A DNA stretch of 59,381 nucleotides from Chloroflexota bacterium (GCA_016202545.1 JACQON010000024.1:1-59381); one strand, 5' to 3'. Shown: positions 32,563-42,689, numbered from the stretch's first letter. The notes: generated by a model from the sequence alone, not told the origin. Program-made: numbers and translations.

Positions 32563-34851
32563 ATGGTGGATTCGGCGGCCTTTCTGCGCCACCTCGCGGC
32601 TCAGCCCGCCTACAGCGGCCAGACCACCCATGTGGAGCACATCCCGTCCCGCCAGGCAAGCTATGCCGGGCTGGATAAACCCTTGCCCGGCCGCCTCCAG
32701 GACTGCCTCCACAAGCACGGCCTGCCACGCTTTTATACACATCAGGCTCAAGCCATAAACATCGCCCGAAAGGGCAACAATGTCATGGTGGCAACCCCCA
32801 CCGCCAGCGGCAAGACGCTGTGCTACAACGTCCCGGTGCTGGAGACGCTCCTGGGCGAGCCGTTCAGCTGCGCTCTCTACCTTTTTCCGACCAAGGCCCT
32901 GGCCCAGGACCAGCTCCACGGCCTGAGCCAGCTTTTCCATCCCGACATGCTGAAGATGGCGGAGTTCGCCACCTTTGACGGCGACACTCCACTGTCCCAG
33001 CGCGCTGAAATAAGGAAGCGGGCCAGGATAATCCTTACCAACCCGGACATGCTCCATGTCGGCATATTGCCCAACCATCGCCAGTGGTCAAGGCTACTGC
33101 ACCACCTGAGATATGTCATAGTGGACGAAGCCCATACCTATCGCGGCGTTTTCGGCTCCCACGTCGCCTGTGTGCTGCGCCGTTTGCGGCGACTGTGTGA
33201 GCTATACGGCTCGCACCCTCAATTTATCTGCTGCTCGGCTACCCTTGCCAACCCCGGCGAGCACGCCCAAAGGCTGACCGGGCTACCCTTTGAGGTGGTC
33301 GCTGATGACGGCGCCCCTCACGGGGGCAAGGACTTCGCCTTTTGGAACCCCCCGCTCATAGACATAGCCAGGAGCGTGCGGCGTAGCGCCAACAGCGAAG
33401 CCGCCAGCTTGTTCGCCGAACTGGTCAGCCGCAACATCCGCACCCTGGCCTTCGCCCGCAGTCGCCGCTTGACCGAGCTTATCTACACCTACGCCAGGCA
33501 GAGGCTGGCCGAGGTAGACCCGGCCCTGGCCGAGAAAATCAAGCCATACCGCGCCGGCTATCTTCCCGAAGAGCGCCGCCAGATTGAGCATGAGCTTTTC
33601 ACCGGCCAGCTTCTCGGCGCGGTGGCCACTACAGCCCTGGAGCTGGGCATAGATATCGGTGACCTGGGAGCCACGGTGCTTACCGGCTACCCGGGAAGCA
33701 TCGCCAGCACCTGGCAGCAGGCGGGAAGAAGCGGCCGGGGCAAAGAGCAGTCCCTGAGTTTCCTTATCGGCCTGGACAACCCCCTTGACCAGTACTTCAT
33801 GCGCCACCCTGAGGCGTTCTTTGGCAAAAGCTTTGAAAATGCCCTTATCAATCCTGAAAACCCATACATTTTGAGGGCGCACCTGCTCTGTGCCGCCTGG
33901 GAATTGCCTGTATCCAGCATCGACGATAAATTCTTCGGCCCCGCCCTCGGCCAGGAGCTGGCCGAGCTACAGAAGCAGGGCATAGTCAAAGAGAGCAGCA
34001 AACGCTGGTATCCGCTGCCTGCCATCGCCTACCCGGCACAGAACGTCAGCATCCGCTCCGCCTCCGGAGAGAACTTTGCTCTTATCAATGCCTCCAACGG
34101 CTCCATTCTGGAGACTATAGAGGCCAGCGTCGCCCTGTTCCAGATACATCCCGGTGCGATTTACCTGCACCAGGGAGAGCCTTACCTGGTCACCGAGCTC
34201 AACCTGGACAGCCGCACCGCCCGCGCCAGGCCGACCGAAGTTTCCTACTATACCCAGACCATGGAGATAACCGGCCTGCATGTCCTCAACGTGATGCGCC
34301 AGAAAAGCTCGGGGCAGACCGGCGTCTACCTGGGCGATGTGGAAGTCACCACCACCGTGGTCGGCTTCAAGAAAAAGGCCCAGTTCACCGAGGAGGTAAT
34401 CGGGGAAGAGCCTCTCGACCTGCCCCCTCAGCACTTCCCCACCGTCGCCCTCTGGTTTGACCTGCCACCCGGGGCGGTGGCCCGGATAGACAGAGAGCAA
34501 CTGGACTTTCCCGGCGGACTTCATGCCGCCGAGCATGCCGCCATTGGCATACTTCCCATGTTCGCCCTCTGCGACCGCAACGATATCGGCGGCGTGTCCA
34601 CTCCATTCCACCCTGACACGGGGAGGGCCGGGATATTCATCTATGACGGCTATCCCGGCGGCATCGGCATCGCCGAGAAAGGCTTTGACCTGATTGAGCA
34701 ATTGTGGCAGACTACACTAAAAGCAATTTCCGAATGCCCCTGCGTGGAGGGTTGTCCCAGTTGCGTTCAGTCGCCAAAGTGCGGCAATAATAACCAGCCC
34801 CTGGACAAGAAAGCGGCCCGGGTGCTGCTGGAAGGGCTGCTGGAGGAGTAA
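32563..34851 (+). CDS. MrfA/YprA-like DExH helicase with C-terminal zinc-binding domain
   Basis: A 762-aa superfamily 2 helicase. Motif I ATPTASGKT is at 77-85, motif Ia FPTKALAQDQ, motif II DEAH at 188-191, motif III CCSATL, and motifs V/VI ALELGIDIG and QQAGRSGRG. The C-terminal DUF1998 domain has the cysteine cluster C725, C727, C731, C734 and C740 (ECPCVEGCPSCVQSPKC). Bacillus MrfA of this family works in UvrA-independent repair of mitomycin C damage with an exonuclease partner (MrfB). No MrfB-like gene is next to it here, so the repair role is inferred from family only. Confidence 0.92.
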   Translation: MVDSAAFLRHLAAQPAYSGQTTHVEHIPSRQASYAGLDKPLPGRLQDCLHKHGLPRFYTHQAQAINIARKGNNVMVATPTASGKTLCYNVPVLETLLGEPFSCALYLFPTKALAQDQLHGLSQLFHPDMLKMAEFATFDGDTPLSQRAEIRKRARIILTNPDMLHVGILPNHRQWSRLLHHLRYVIVDEAHTYRGVFGSHVACVLRRLRRLCELYGSHPQFICCSATLANPGEHAQRLTGLPFEVVADDGAPHGGKDFAFWNPPLIDIARSVRRSANSEAASLFAELVSRNIRTLAFARSRRLTELIYTYARQRLAEVDPALAEKIKPYRAGYLPEERRQIEHELFTGQLLGAVATTALELGIDIGDLGATVLTGYPGSIASTWQQAGRSGRGKEQSLSFLIGLDNPLDQYFMRHPEAFFGKSFENALINPENPYILRAHLLCAAWELPVSSIDDKFFGPALGQELAELQKQGIVKESSKRWYPLPAIAYPAQNVSIRSASGENFALINASNGSILETIEASVALFQIHPGAIYLHQGEPYLVTELNLDSRTARARPTEVSYYTQTMEITGLHVLNVMRQKSSGQTGVYLGDVEVTTTVVGFKKKAQFTEEVIGEEPLDLPPQHFPTVALWFDLPPGAVARIDREQLDFPGGLHAAEHAAIGILPMFALCDRNDIGGVSTPFHPDTGRAGIFIYDGYPGGIGIAEKGFDLIEQLWQTTLKAISECPCVEGCPSCVQSPKCGNNNQPLDKKAARVLLEGLLEE

Positions 34852-34909
34852 TAGTCATGGTAGACCTTGAGACTGTGACTATTGTATAATCCTGATAGAT
34901 AGGGGGTTT

Positions 34910-35809
34910 ATGTCCTTGCCTAAACTGAATAGTTCGTCATCAGCCCCGGCGGATGTGGGAGCAGGCCAGGCTTTTTCCTCCCCGGCTAAAGCCCGGACGC
35001 CGTCCATCGAGGACATGAGGGCCATCGCCAAAAGGCTGCGCCGCCATATCATCACCATGATAAGCCAGGCCGGCAGCGGCCACCCCGGAGGCTCCCTGTC
35101 AGCCGTGGAGATTGTCACCGCCCTCTTCTTCAAGGTGCTGCGCCACCGGCTGGCAGACCCCTGCTGGCCAGAGCGGGACAGGTTCATCCTGAGCAAGGGA
35201 CATGCTGCCCCGCTGCTTTATGCTGTCCTGGCCGAGTGCGGTTACCTGCCGGTAGAAGAGCTGGCCACACTGCGGCAGATGGACAGCCGTCTTCAGGGCC
35301 ACACCGACAGGGCGTGTACCCCGGGTGTAGAGATGTCCGCCGGCGCCCTGGGACAGGGCTTGTCCTTTGCCATCGGCACCGCTCTGACCGCCCGCCTCAA
35401 CTCGCAGGACTACCGGGTGTATGCCCTGCTCGGAGATGGCGAATGCGATGAAGGACAGGTATGGGAAGCCGCCATGGCCGCCGCCCACTTCAAGATTGAC
35501 AACCTGGTCGCCATCGTGGACAACAATGGCATCCAGCTTGACGGCTGGAACCGTGACATCATGAACCTGGAGCCGTTCAACAAGAAATGGGAGGCCTTTG
35601 GCTGGTATGTCATCGAGGTGGACGGCCATGACCTTTCCCAGCTTCTCGATGCTTTCGAGCGGGCAAGGTCGGTCAAAGGAAAGCCCACCGTCATCATCGC
35701 CCACACCGTCAAGGGCAAAGGGGTCAGCTTTATGGAGAACAACCCCGATTTCCACGGTAAGGTGCCAACCCCCGCCGAAGTAAAGACTGCTCTGGAGGAG
35801 CTGGCTTAG
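34910..35809 (+). CDS. Transketolase, N-terminal (TPP-binding) subunit
   Basis: A 299-aa protein matching the first third of transketolase. It contains the TPP motif LLGDGECDEGQVWEAAMAAA and VDNNGIQLDGWN, with GSGHPGGSLSAVEI near the N-terminus. The C-terminal subunit is the next gene, 2 nt away. Split transketolases are common in archaea and some bacteria, where the two chains assemble into one enzyme. The first 35 residues are a non-conserved extension; MRAIAKRL could be an internal start. A TATAAT box is present at 34885-34890, without a good -35. Confidence 0.95.
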   Translation: MSLPKLNSSSSAPADVGAGQAFSSPAKARTPSIEDMRAIAKRLRRHIITMISQAGSGHPGGSLSAVEIVTALFFKVLRHRLADPCWPERDRFILSKGHAAPLLYAVLAECGYLPVEELATLRQMDSRLQGHTDRACTPGVEMSAGALGQGLSFAIGTALTARLNSQDYRVYALLGDGECDEGQVWEAAMAAAHFKIDNLVAIVDNNGIQLDGWNRDIMNLEPFNKKWEAFGWYVIEVDGHDLSQLLDAFERARSVKGKPTVIIAHTVKGKGVSFMENNPDFHGKVPTPAEVKTALEELA

Positions 35810-35811
35810 GC

Positions 35812-36756
35812 ATGACGCAGAAAACATCCATGAGAGAAGCCTACGGTGAGACGCTGGTTGAGCTGGGCAAGGAGAACCCGGACATCGTGGTGCTGGACGC
35901 CGACCTGGCGCGCTCGACCATGACTCATTTTTTTGCCCGCCAGTTCCCCGACCGCTTCTTCGACTGCGGCATCGCCGAGCAAAACATGATGGGCATTGCC
36001 GCCGGACTGGCAGCTTCAGGCAAGGTCCCCTTCGCCAGCACCTTCGCCGTGTTTGCCCCCGGCCGCTGTTTTGACCAGGTCAGGATGTGCATCGCCCAGC
36101 CCGGGCTGAACGTCAAGCTGGTCACTACCCATGGCGGCATCAGCGTCGGCGAGGATGGCATTTCACATCAGTCCATTGAAGACCTGGCCCTGATTGCCTC
36201 CCTGCCCGGTTTTACCGTCATTGTCCCCGCCGATGCCGTTGAAGCTGCCCAGGCGGTAAAGACAGCTGCCGCCACTTACGGTCCCTTTTACATCAGGCTG
36301 TGCCGTCCCAAGACCCCGCTGGTCTATGACCGGGACTACCGGCTCGACCTGGGCAAGGCGGTGCTTATGAAGCCGGGCAAAGATGCCACCATCATAGCCA
36401 TTGGCCTCATGGTCTCTGCGGCGCTGGAAGCGGCTGAAGACCTGGCGCGGGAAGGCATAGACTGCCGCGTCCTGAACATGTCCACTCTCAAGCCGGTTGA
36501 TAGCGCGGCCATCATCGCCGCGGCTGCGGAGACGGGGGCCATTGTTACCGCTGAAGAACACCTGGAGCACGGTGGACTGGGCAGCGCTGTCGCTCAGGTC
36601 ACCGCCAAACACCAGCCGGTGCCGGTGGAGCACATCGCCATCAAGGACACCTACGCTAAATCAGGCAAGCAGGCTGAGCTTTTCCAGAGGTACGGCCTCA
36701 CCGCCGGGGATATCGAGCAAGCCGTCCGCACCGCGATAAAAAGGAAGCGCGTCTAG
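35812..36756 (+). CDS. Transketolase, C-terminal (pyrimidine-binding) subunit
   Basis: This 314-aa chain supplies the pyrimidine-binding and C-terminal domains of a split transketolase. The segment FDCGIAEQNMMGIAAGLA carries the glutamate that activates TPP, and THGGISVGEDGISHQSIEDL is the substrate-binding stretch. It follows the N-terminal subunit with a 2-nt gap. Its reading frame ends convergently with plsY, overlapping by 4 nt. Confidence 0.95.
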   Translation: MTQKTSMREAYGETLVELGKENPDIVVLDADLARSTMTHFFARQFPDRFFDCGIAEQNMMGIAAGLAASGKVPFASTFAVFAPGRCFDQVRMCIAQPGLNVKLVTTHGGISVGEDGISHQSIEDLALIASLPGFTVIVPADAVEAAQAVKTAAATYGPFYIRLCRPKTPLVYDRDYRLDLGKAVLMKPGKDATIIAIGLMVSAALEAAEDLAREGIDCRVLNMSTLKPVDSAAIIAAAAETGAIVTAEEHLEHGGLGSAVAQVTAKHQPVPVEHIAIKDTYAKSGKQAELFQRYGLTAGDIEQAVRTAIKRKRV

Positions 36757-37245
36757 GCGCTCCCCGCGTCTGAGACGTGGGCCGCCCGCCGCGTCCTCAA
36801 GAAATGGGTCACCCCCACCAGCGAAGGCAAAGCCACGCCGTAGCCAATCAGCGGCGCAGGCACCCCCAGCAGCCAGCTCACCAGCGGCAGCGGCACAAAC
36901 AAGACCCAGCTGGTCACGATTACGTTTTTCCTGATAAGAAGAGTGGCCAGCGCCGGCGCGGCCAGGATGGCCATTGGCAGAGTCAACAGGGTCAGCAGCA
37001 CGCCGATAGTGGTAGCCTCTCCGCGGCCACCTTTGAAGCCGAGAAACACCGGCCAGTTGTGGCCAGCCACCACTGCCGTGCCGACGAGAAAAACGGCCAC
37101 CTGGGGAGCGCCGCTTACCTTGGCGATGAGGACCGCCAGGGCCCCCTTGCAGGCATCCGCCATGCCCACCATCACCCCGATTCTTCGGCCTAGCTGGCTG
37201 AAGGCATTGGCGGCGCCCATGTTGCCATTCCCCACCACCCTGATA

Positions 37246-37601
<356 letters not shown>

Positions 37602-37605
<4 letters not shown>

Positions 37606-37835
37606 TTCTTACCCCCTTTTACCTTTCTTTTCCTAGTGTAGTTCAGGTCTAACACTACCCAGTCATGTCCTAGCTTCTGCGCCTTTAGTAGGCCTTTTCT
37701 AGCCAAAGGTCTAACATGGTCTTGGGACAACCTTAGCCTTTTCGCTCTTCCCTTGTTGAACACATAAACACCATTAACGGGTATCATGCCAATAGGTATG
37801 GCGACTGATAATATGGTTTCACCCATCGCCAACAT
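37602..37835 (-). CDS. Small excisionase-like DNA-binding protein
   Basis: A 77-aa basic protein. The C-terminal half (LSQDHVRPLARKGLLKAQKL, then GHDWVVLDLNY) has the pattern of excisionase/MerR-like winged helices, where a short helix-turn-helix is followed by a W-V strand. The gene ends in an ATGA overlap with the XRE-like gene, so the two were cotranscribed. No integrase is nearby. The true start could be internal (ATG at 37787). Confidence 0.55.
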
Positions 37836-37926
37836 TCTGACCTAAAAAACTTCTGGGGTAACGCAGCAATACGGTTGACAGGGTTATTATTAGAGAGAAT
37901 AATGGGGGTAACGAAAAGATATTCAA

Positions 37927-38349
37927 ATGAAGGGTTCGCACGTATTACTATTGGGAGTTTTGCTAATTCTGGGCACCTTTGGCTGTACCAGACCAGCACC
38001 TACACCTATACCACCACCAACAGTGACAGCGACAGCGACAGTGACAGTTCCAGCGCCAACACCAAAGCCAAAGGGCTCAGTGCTGGAATACAAGGGGGAC
38101 TATCAAAATGAGCAAATTGAAGAGGGCTACTGGCGTCTTCAAGTTGTGGCCAGAGTCCAGAATTTGGGCGACTCTGGAACCATTACTGTCTTTGCCCAAG
38201 TACGCCCCCAGGACCAAGTATATCAAGGACGGAACAGCACATCTACCGAGGTCTATCTACGTCAGGGTGAAGAGAAGCAACTTGTCTTTCGTTTCTGGGT
38301 AAAATGGCCTAATGAAGGCCTCGAATATCTTGTAGTGACTGCTCCTTAA
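37927..38349 (+). CDS. Small lipoprotein with Pro/Thr-rich linker
   Basis: A 140-aa secreted protein with a lipoprotein signal: hydrophobic LLLGVLLILGTFGC with the lipobox cysteine at residue 20. Residues 21-48 form a Pro/Thr/Val-rich spacer built on a tandem gtgaca/gcgaca DNA repeat. The remaining 90 residues look like a small beta-sandwich (WRLQVVARVQNLGDSGTI) of the type found in 'FxLYD'-like or CARDB-like modules. The function is unknown and no partner genes are evident. Confidence 0.75.
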   Translation: MKGSHVLLLGVLLILGTFGCTRPAPTPIPPPTVTATATVTVPAPTPKPKGSVLEYKGDYQNEQIEEGYWRLQVVARVQNLGDSGTITVFAQVRPQDQVYQGRNSTSTEVYLRQGEEKQLVFRFWVKWPNEGLEYLVVTAP

Positions 38350-38463
38350 CCGTTTGCCAAATATCCAAACCTATGCAGTGATTGGGTCAAACACTAAAAA
38401 TCCATCGGTGTTATATATTTCAACACCTATTACTGCCTTCGGCGACGAACTTCAAGATAAAAT

Positions 38464-38539
38464 TGGAGGCGACGACCGGATTCGAACCGGTGAATAGGGG
38501 TTTTGCAGACCCCCGCCTTAACCACTTGGCTACGTCGCC
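38464..38539 (-). tRNA. tRNA-Cys (GCA)
   Basis: A 76-nt tRNA. The acceptor GGCGACG pairs with CGTCGCC, the discriminator is T, CCA is encoded, the anticodon stem is GGGGT/ACCCC, and the loop CTGCAAA gives GCA. Confidence 0.96.
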
Positions 38540-38543
38540 CCGC

Positions 38544-38618
38544 TGGAGCGGAAGACGAGATTCGAACTCGCGACCTCCTCCTTGGCAAGGAGGCATTCTA
38601 CCGCTGAACTACTTCCGC
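38544..38618 (-). tRNA. tRNA-Gly (GCC)
   Basis: A 75-nt tRNA. The acceptor GCGGAAG pairs with CTTCCGC, the anticodon stem is CCTCC/GGAGG with loop TTGCCAA, and CCA is encoded. It lies 4 nt from tRNA-Cys, so the two are probably processed from one transcript. Confidence 0.96.
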
Positions 38619-38632
38619 ACATCCTATTTTTT

Positions 38633-38720
38633 TGGTGCCGAGGAGGAGATTTGAACTCCTACGAGCTTACGCTCACCACCCCCTCAAGATGGCGTGTCTA
38701 CCTGATTCCACCACCTCGGC
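38633..38720 (-). tRNA. tRNA-Leu (GAG)
   Basis: An 88-nt class II tRNA. The acceptor GCCGAGG pairs with CCTCGGC, the anticodon stem is CCATC/GGTGG with loop TTGAGGG, there is a long variable arm (GAGCGTAAGCTC), and CCA is encoded. Confidence 0.95.
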
Positions 38721-38725
38721 ATATT

Positions 38726-38941
38726 TTAGTGTTTTCTCTCACCCTCTCCTGGAAAAAACCACGGTCGGCACCATCCCCAGGCACGCCGAGAGTACCGCCC
38801 GAACAGGAGAACAAGCCCCAGGATAATGAGGATGGCCGGCCAGGTATAGTCCCATAACGAACCGCTGAGCACCCCCAGCTTGATGAGAAGAGCAAAGATA
38901 CCTACGGCAACTAAAATAAGCCCGATAAACATCTTCACCAT
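38726..38941 (-). CDS. Small membrane protein, LiaF-TM/DUF5668-like
   Basis: A 71-aa protein with two transmembrane helices (about residues 3-21 and 33-48) separated by a short loop with the typical GSLWDYTWPAILIILGLVLL sequence. Such domains occur alone or at the N-terminus of LiaF-like envelope stress proteins. It is embedded in the tRNA cluster between tRNA-Leu and tRNA-Trp on the same strand, 7 nt from tRNA-Trp, so the mRNA may share the tRNA transcript. The role is unknown. Confidence 0.75.
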   Translation of the reverse strand: MVKMFIGLILVAVGIFALLIKLGVLSGSLWDYTWPAILIILGLVLLFGRYSRRAWGWCRPWFFPGEGERKH

Positions 38942-38948
38942 TCCTTTT

Positions 38949-39025
38949 TGGCAGGAGTGGCAGGATTCGAACCCGCGACCGACGGTTTTGGAGACCGCTG
39001 CTCTACCAGGCTGAGCTACACTCCT
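38949..39025 (-). tRNA. tRNA-Trp (CCA)
   Basis: A 77-nt tRNA. The acceptor AGGAGTG pairs with CACTCCT, the discriminator is G, the anticodon stem is GCGGT/ACCGT with loop CTCCAAA, and the 3' CCA is encoded. Confidence 0.95.
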
Positions 39026-39189
39026 GCGCCCACCAATATTTTACCACAATCCACCAAGCCATATCCTATACCGTCTCATCACCCCAAGTCAATTCTGCCG
39101 AGCAACATTTCACAGCGTGGACATTGACAGTGTCAGAGTCCCAAATATATGATGGTACTGTCTTTTTCAATGCAGCGCAGGTCGTTTCG

Positions 39190-39530
39190 ATGGATTTGAC
39201 GAATCTCAAGTACCTGGTTGTTGGCTCCGGTTTTTTCGGTTCCGTAATCGCCGAGCGAATCGCTCAGGATAAAAACGAGCCCGTGGTTGTCATCGACAAG
39301 CGCAGCCACTTGGGGGGCAACTGCTTTTCTCAAATTGATGAGGAAACGGGCATTGAATTTCATAAATACGGCACCCATATATTTCACACTTCAAATGAGA
39401 GGGTCCTGAAGTATATCAAGCGCTTCACCGCCCTTAATAGCTACCGTCACCAGGTATTGACCGTATACCGGGACAGAGTTTACCAGATGCCCATCAATCT
39501 GGAGACCATCAATTCGTTTTACGGGCTTAA
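39190..39530 (+). pseudogene. UDP-galactopyranose mutase N-terminal fragment
   Basis: From ATG 39190 about 114 residues match the start of Glf: FAD motif LVVGSGFFGSVIAERIA, VVVIDKRSHLGGNCF, GIEFHKYGTHIFHTS and VYQMPINLETINSFYG. The functional protein is about 370 residues. At about 39530 the homology stops abruptly and the DNA continues as the end of an unrelated cyclase gene. The open reading frame runs on to 39627 out of frame with that gene. This is a truncated, non-functional head left by a deletion. Confidence 0.85.
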
Positions 39531-39772
39531 TTTGAGGCCGTCGGTGTTGATTACCTGTCGGTGGGCAGCTATAAGCGCGGGGGCAGCGACATCCACAGGA
39601 TACTTCTCGGCGGCGGCGTCTGGATAATCGAGGGCCTTAACCTGTCGGCTGTGGTCCCGGGCAGGTATTACCGGTATGCCTGCCGCTGAAACTCATTCAA
39701 GCAGACGGAGCACCGGCTCGCGCCATTCTCAGGCTATCTCGTTCGGGACAGGGAACAACGCACGGGATATAA
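39531..39772 (+). pseudogene. Cyclase/kynurenine-formamidase-like C-terminal fragment
   Basis: A different frame from the glf fragment encodes GVDYLSVGSYK, HRILLGGGVWIIEGLNLSAV and VPGRY, the C-terminal signature of the PF04199 cyclase/arylformamidase family. A one-base loss near 39676 shifts frame, after which CLPLKLIQADGAPARAIL completes the family C-terminus. The 5' three quarters of the gene is missing. The fragment is joined to the glf head at about 39530. Confidence 0.8.
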
Positions 39773-39854
39773 GCCGATAAGTGCTTATGGCATCATCGGG
39801 AACATGCTATCTGCTGCCGCGACAAAGATACAGTGACTGAAGATGGAGGTGGCT

Positions 39855-41870
39855 ATGACTGCGGAATCAATAGATGAGTTATGCATCAATACCATTCGCT
39901 TTCTGGCGGTGGATGCGGTAGAGAAGGCTCAGTCCGGGCACCCGGGTACGCCGATGGGGGCGGCGCCGATGGCCTACGTGCTATGGGACAGGTTCCTCAA
40001 ACACAACCCCGGCGACGCTAAATGGGCGGACCGGGACCGCTTTGTACTCTCAGCCGGCCACGCCTCCATGCTGTTATATGCTCTTCTTTACCTCACCGGC
40101 TATGACCTGTCGCTGGACGACATCAAGCAGTTTCGCCAGTGGGGGAGCCGGACGCCAGGCCACCCGGAATATGGACTCGTCCCCGGTGCCGAGGCAACCA
40201 CCGGACCTCTGGGCCAGGGTTTCGCCAATGGTGTGGGTATGGCCATTGCTGAGAGATGGCTGGCAGGGCACTATAATCACGCCGGTCACGAGATAATCGA
40301 CCACTACGTGTATGCCATAGTTTCTGACGGAGATATGCAGGAGGGGGTTTCCTCGGAGGCAGCCTCCCTGGCTGGTATGCTCAAGCTGGGTAAACTTATT
40401 TACCTCTATGACGATAATGGTATCTCCATTGAGGGAAGAACAAGCATTTCATTCGCTGAGAACGTGCCTCAGCGTTTCCAATCATATGGCTGGCACGTCA
40501 TCGGCCCCATTGACGGCATGGACACGTCTACGGTGGAATACGCCATACGGCTGGCGCAGGCAGAAACTGGTCGTCCCAGTCTGATAATCTGTCACACACT
40601 CATCGGCTATGGCAGTCCCAATAAAGCAGGAACGGCCTCAGCCCATGGTGAACCTCTGGGCACGGAAGAAGTGCGTTTGGCTAAACAGAATCTGGGCTGG
40701 GCATACGAAGAGCCGTTTACCGTTCCTCCGGAAGCGCTGGCTCATATGCGCCTGGCCGTGGAGCGGGGCAGACAATGGCAACAGGAATGGGAAGCCCATC
40801 TGGAAGCCTACCGCAAAGCTCACCCGCGGGAAGCCCAGCAACTGGAGGAGGATTTACGTGGAGACCTGCCGGAGGTATGGGATTGTGAGCTTGACGACCT
40901 CTTCAAAGACCGGAGCAAACCGGTTGCCACGCGCGCCGCTTCCGGTCAGGTGATGAACGCCATCGCGCGGAGAGTACACTCATTTACCGGCGGCTCGGCG
41001 GACCTGGCTCCTTCCACCAAGACAACCTTGAAAGACCACTTCTACGGTTTTGAGGAATACTGCGACCACAACATGCACTTCGGCGTGCGCGAACATGCTA
41101 TGGGCGCTATCGCCAATGGCATGTCACTTCATGGAGGCACCATACCATATACCGGGACGTTTCTCATTTTCTACGACTATATGCGCCCACCGATCCGCCT
41201 GGCGGCACTTATGGGACTCAGGGTGATATTCATCTTCACCCATGACTCTGTTGGCCTGGGTGAGGATGGCCCCACTCACCAGCCCATTGAGCAGCTTATG
41301 GGTCTTCGCGCCGTGCCAAACCTGACCACGATTCGCCCGGCGGACGCCACCGAGACAGCAGAGGCCTGGAAAGTGGCCATGGAGAACCGCCGCGGACCCA
41401 CAGCTCTCGTCCTCAGCCGCCAGAACCTCCCCATACTTGACCGGTCGTCGCTGGCTTCTGCCAGCGGTCTGCGGCGCGGTGGCTATATTCTATGGCAAGC
41501 ATCAGAGACACCGAATATTATCATCATCGGCACCGGCTCTGAAGTCCATATTGCCCTTGAGGCCGGCAGGCTTCTGCAGGAGAAGGATATAGCGGCACGG
41601 GTTGTTTCCCTGCCTTCGTGGGGACTGTTCGATACCCAGCCTCCAGAATACCGGAGCGAAGTCCTGCCTGCTGATATACGAAACCGCATCTCAATAGAGG
41701 CAGCGTCGCCCATCGGCTGGGAGCACTACGTGGGTCTGGACGGGGTGGCTGTAGGGGTTTCTCGGTTTGGCGCTTCGGCTCCGGGCGAGGTAATATATGA
41801 AAAACTGGGGCTGACTGCTCAGCGTGTCGTGAATGAAGCCCTTCAGCTTTTGCAGAGGAGGCAAGTATGA
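39855..41870 (+). CDS. tkt: Transketolase (full length)
   Basis: A 671-aa one-chain transketolase that transfers two-carbon ketol units in the pentose phosphate pathway with thiamine diphosphate. The TPP motif [20 protein letters not shown] and DDNGISIEG lie in the first third; [16 protein letters not shown] holds the activating glutamate; [14 protein letters not shown] is the substrate loop. The ATG at 39855 is preceded by ggaggt at 5 nt; another ATG at 39843 is less well placed. The following rpiB overlaps its stop codon. It duplicates the activity of the split transketolase at 34910-36756. Confidence 0.97.
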   Translation: MTAESIDELCINTIRFLAVDAVEKAQSGHPGTPMGAAPMAYVLWDRFLKHNPGDAKWADRDRFVLSAGHASMLLYALLYLTGYDLSLDDIKQFRQWGSRTPGHPEYGLVPGAEATTGPLGQGFANGVGMAIAERWLAGHYNHAGHEIIDHYVYAIVSDGDMQEGVSSEAASLAGMLKLGKLIYLYDDNGISIEGRTSISFAENVPQRFQSYGWHVIGPIDGMDTSTVEYAIRLAQAETGRPSLIICHTLIGYGSPNKAGTASAHGEPLGTEEVRLAKQNLGWAYEEPFTVPPEALAHMRLAVERGRQWQQEWEAHLEAYRKAHPREAQQLEEDLRGDLPEVWDCELDDLFKDRSKPVATRAASGQVMNAIARRVHSFTGGSADLAPSTKTTLKDHFYGFEEYCDHNMHFGVREHAMGAIANGMSLHGGTIPYTGTFLIFYDYMRPPIRLAALMGLRVIFIFTHDSVGLGEDGPTHQPIEQLMGLRAVPNLTTIRPADATETAEAWKVAMENRRGPTALVLSRQNLPILDRSSLASASGLRRGGYILWQASETPNIIIIGTGSEVHIALEAGRLLQEKDIAARVVSLPSWGLFDTQPPEYRSEVLPADIRNRISIEAASPIGWEHYVGLDGVAVGVSRFGASAPGEVIYEKLGLTAQRVVNEALQLLQRRQV

Positions 41871-42349
41871 AACTCAGCGTGGCAATAGCGGCTGACCATG
41901 GCGGCTTTGCCCTGAAAAATGAACTGGCAGCCCGGCTAAGCGGCAGGTATGACATAGAAGACCTGGGAGCACATAAGTTCGACCCCGAGGACGACTATCC
42001 CGACTTTGCCGTGATGGTTGCCCGTGCGGTCATCTCAGGAAGTGCCCAGCACGGGGTGTTAGTCTGTGGAAGTGGCGTTGGCGCTTGCATAGCCGCCAAC
42101 AAGGTCCCCGGTATCCGTGCCTGCCTTTGCCATGATACCTATTCATCGCATCAGGGCGTAGAGCATGACAACATGAATGTGCTCTGCCTGGGAGCACGCG
42201 TGGTGGGTTTTGAGCTAGCCGTAGAGTTGGTGGTAACCTTCCTTGAAGCCGGCTTCACCCGTGAACAAGCATATCAACGGAGGCTGGAGAAGATTATGGC
42301 TATAGAGCGCAACGAACTGCGATGGGAGGAACGGAATGACAAATCCTAG
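41867..42349 (+). CDS. rpiB: Ribose-5-phosphate isomerase B
   Basis: A 160-aa RpiB/LacAB-family sugar-phosphate isomerase interconverting ribulose and ribose 5-phosphate. The N-terminal [14 protein letters not shown] supplies the phosphate-binding residues, [20 protein letters not shown] contains the catalytic Cys, and [19 protein letters not shown] is the conserved histidine/arginine stretch. It starts within the stop of tkt (ATGA), so the two are translationally coupled. Confidence 0.96.
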   Translation: MKLSVAIAADHGGFALKNELAARLSGRYDIEDLGAHKFDPEDDYPDFAVMVARAVISGSAQHGVLVCGSGVGACIAANKVPGIRACLCHDTYSSHQGVEHDNMNVLCLGARVVGFELAVELVVTFLEAGFTREQAYQRRLEKIMAIERNELRWEERNDKS

Positions 42350-42445
42350 TAGAGCTTTTATACGTCTAACATATCTCTCATTTACTTTCTTTGTTTGATT
42401 GAATTTTTTTATATCAAACATCATCTCACCCCCAAGCTACCCCCT

Positions 42446-42685
42446 CCTACGAGAGCAAACTTTTTAAATCATCAATGAACTTATCGAACATCTTCACCTT
42501 ATCACTCTCTTCAATATCAGTCTCGCTCAAAACATAGCTACCGTCAGTATCAATCTCAACTATTGCGCGTCCCTTCTTGCCGGTTTCTTTATTGTAAGTG
42601 TTCCGTCCTCATCAGGCAGTACCCCTTCTGCGTGGAAGCACTCCATCAGGCTTTCCTTCAAAGAGAAATGACCCTTTAGCTTTAA
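42446..42685 (-). pseudogene. Frameshifted small gene of unknown family
   Basis: On the minus strand one frame gives LKGHFSLKESLMECFHAEGV and then LPDEDGTL, then after a frame change near 42590 a second frame gives NKETGKKGRAIVEIDTDGSY followed by VLSETDIEESDKVKMFDKFI and a short tail to a TAG. The two halves look like one acidic 75-80-aa protein broken by a frameshift. It begins directly downstream of tRNA-Arg on the same strand and has no evident start codon upstream. The family is not recognised. Confidence 0.45.
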
Positions 42686-42689
42686 AAAG

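Noticed and set aside
33967-34701. Antisense ORF opposite the helicase (244 aa)
   Set aside because: It mirrors codon bias of the real gene and has no recognisable domain. Similar shadows opposite glyS, pyrG, the thiolase and ribBA were dropped for the same reason.
37875-38111. 78-aa ORF with Ser/Asp repeats overlapping the lipoprotein
   Set aside because: The repeat arises from the out-of-frame reading of the Thr/Val linker; the lipoprotein frame has a signal peptide and lipobox.
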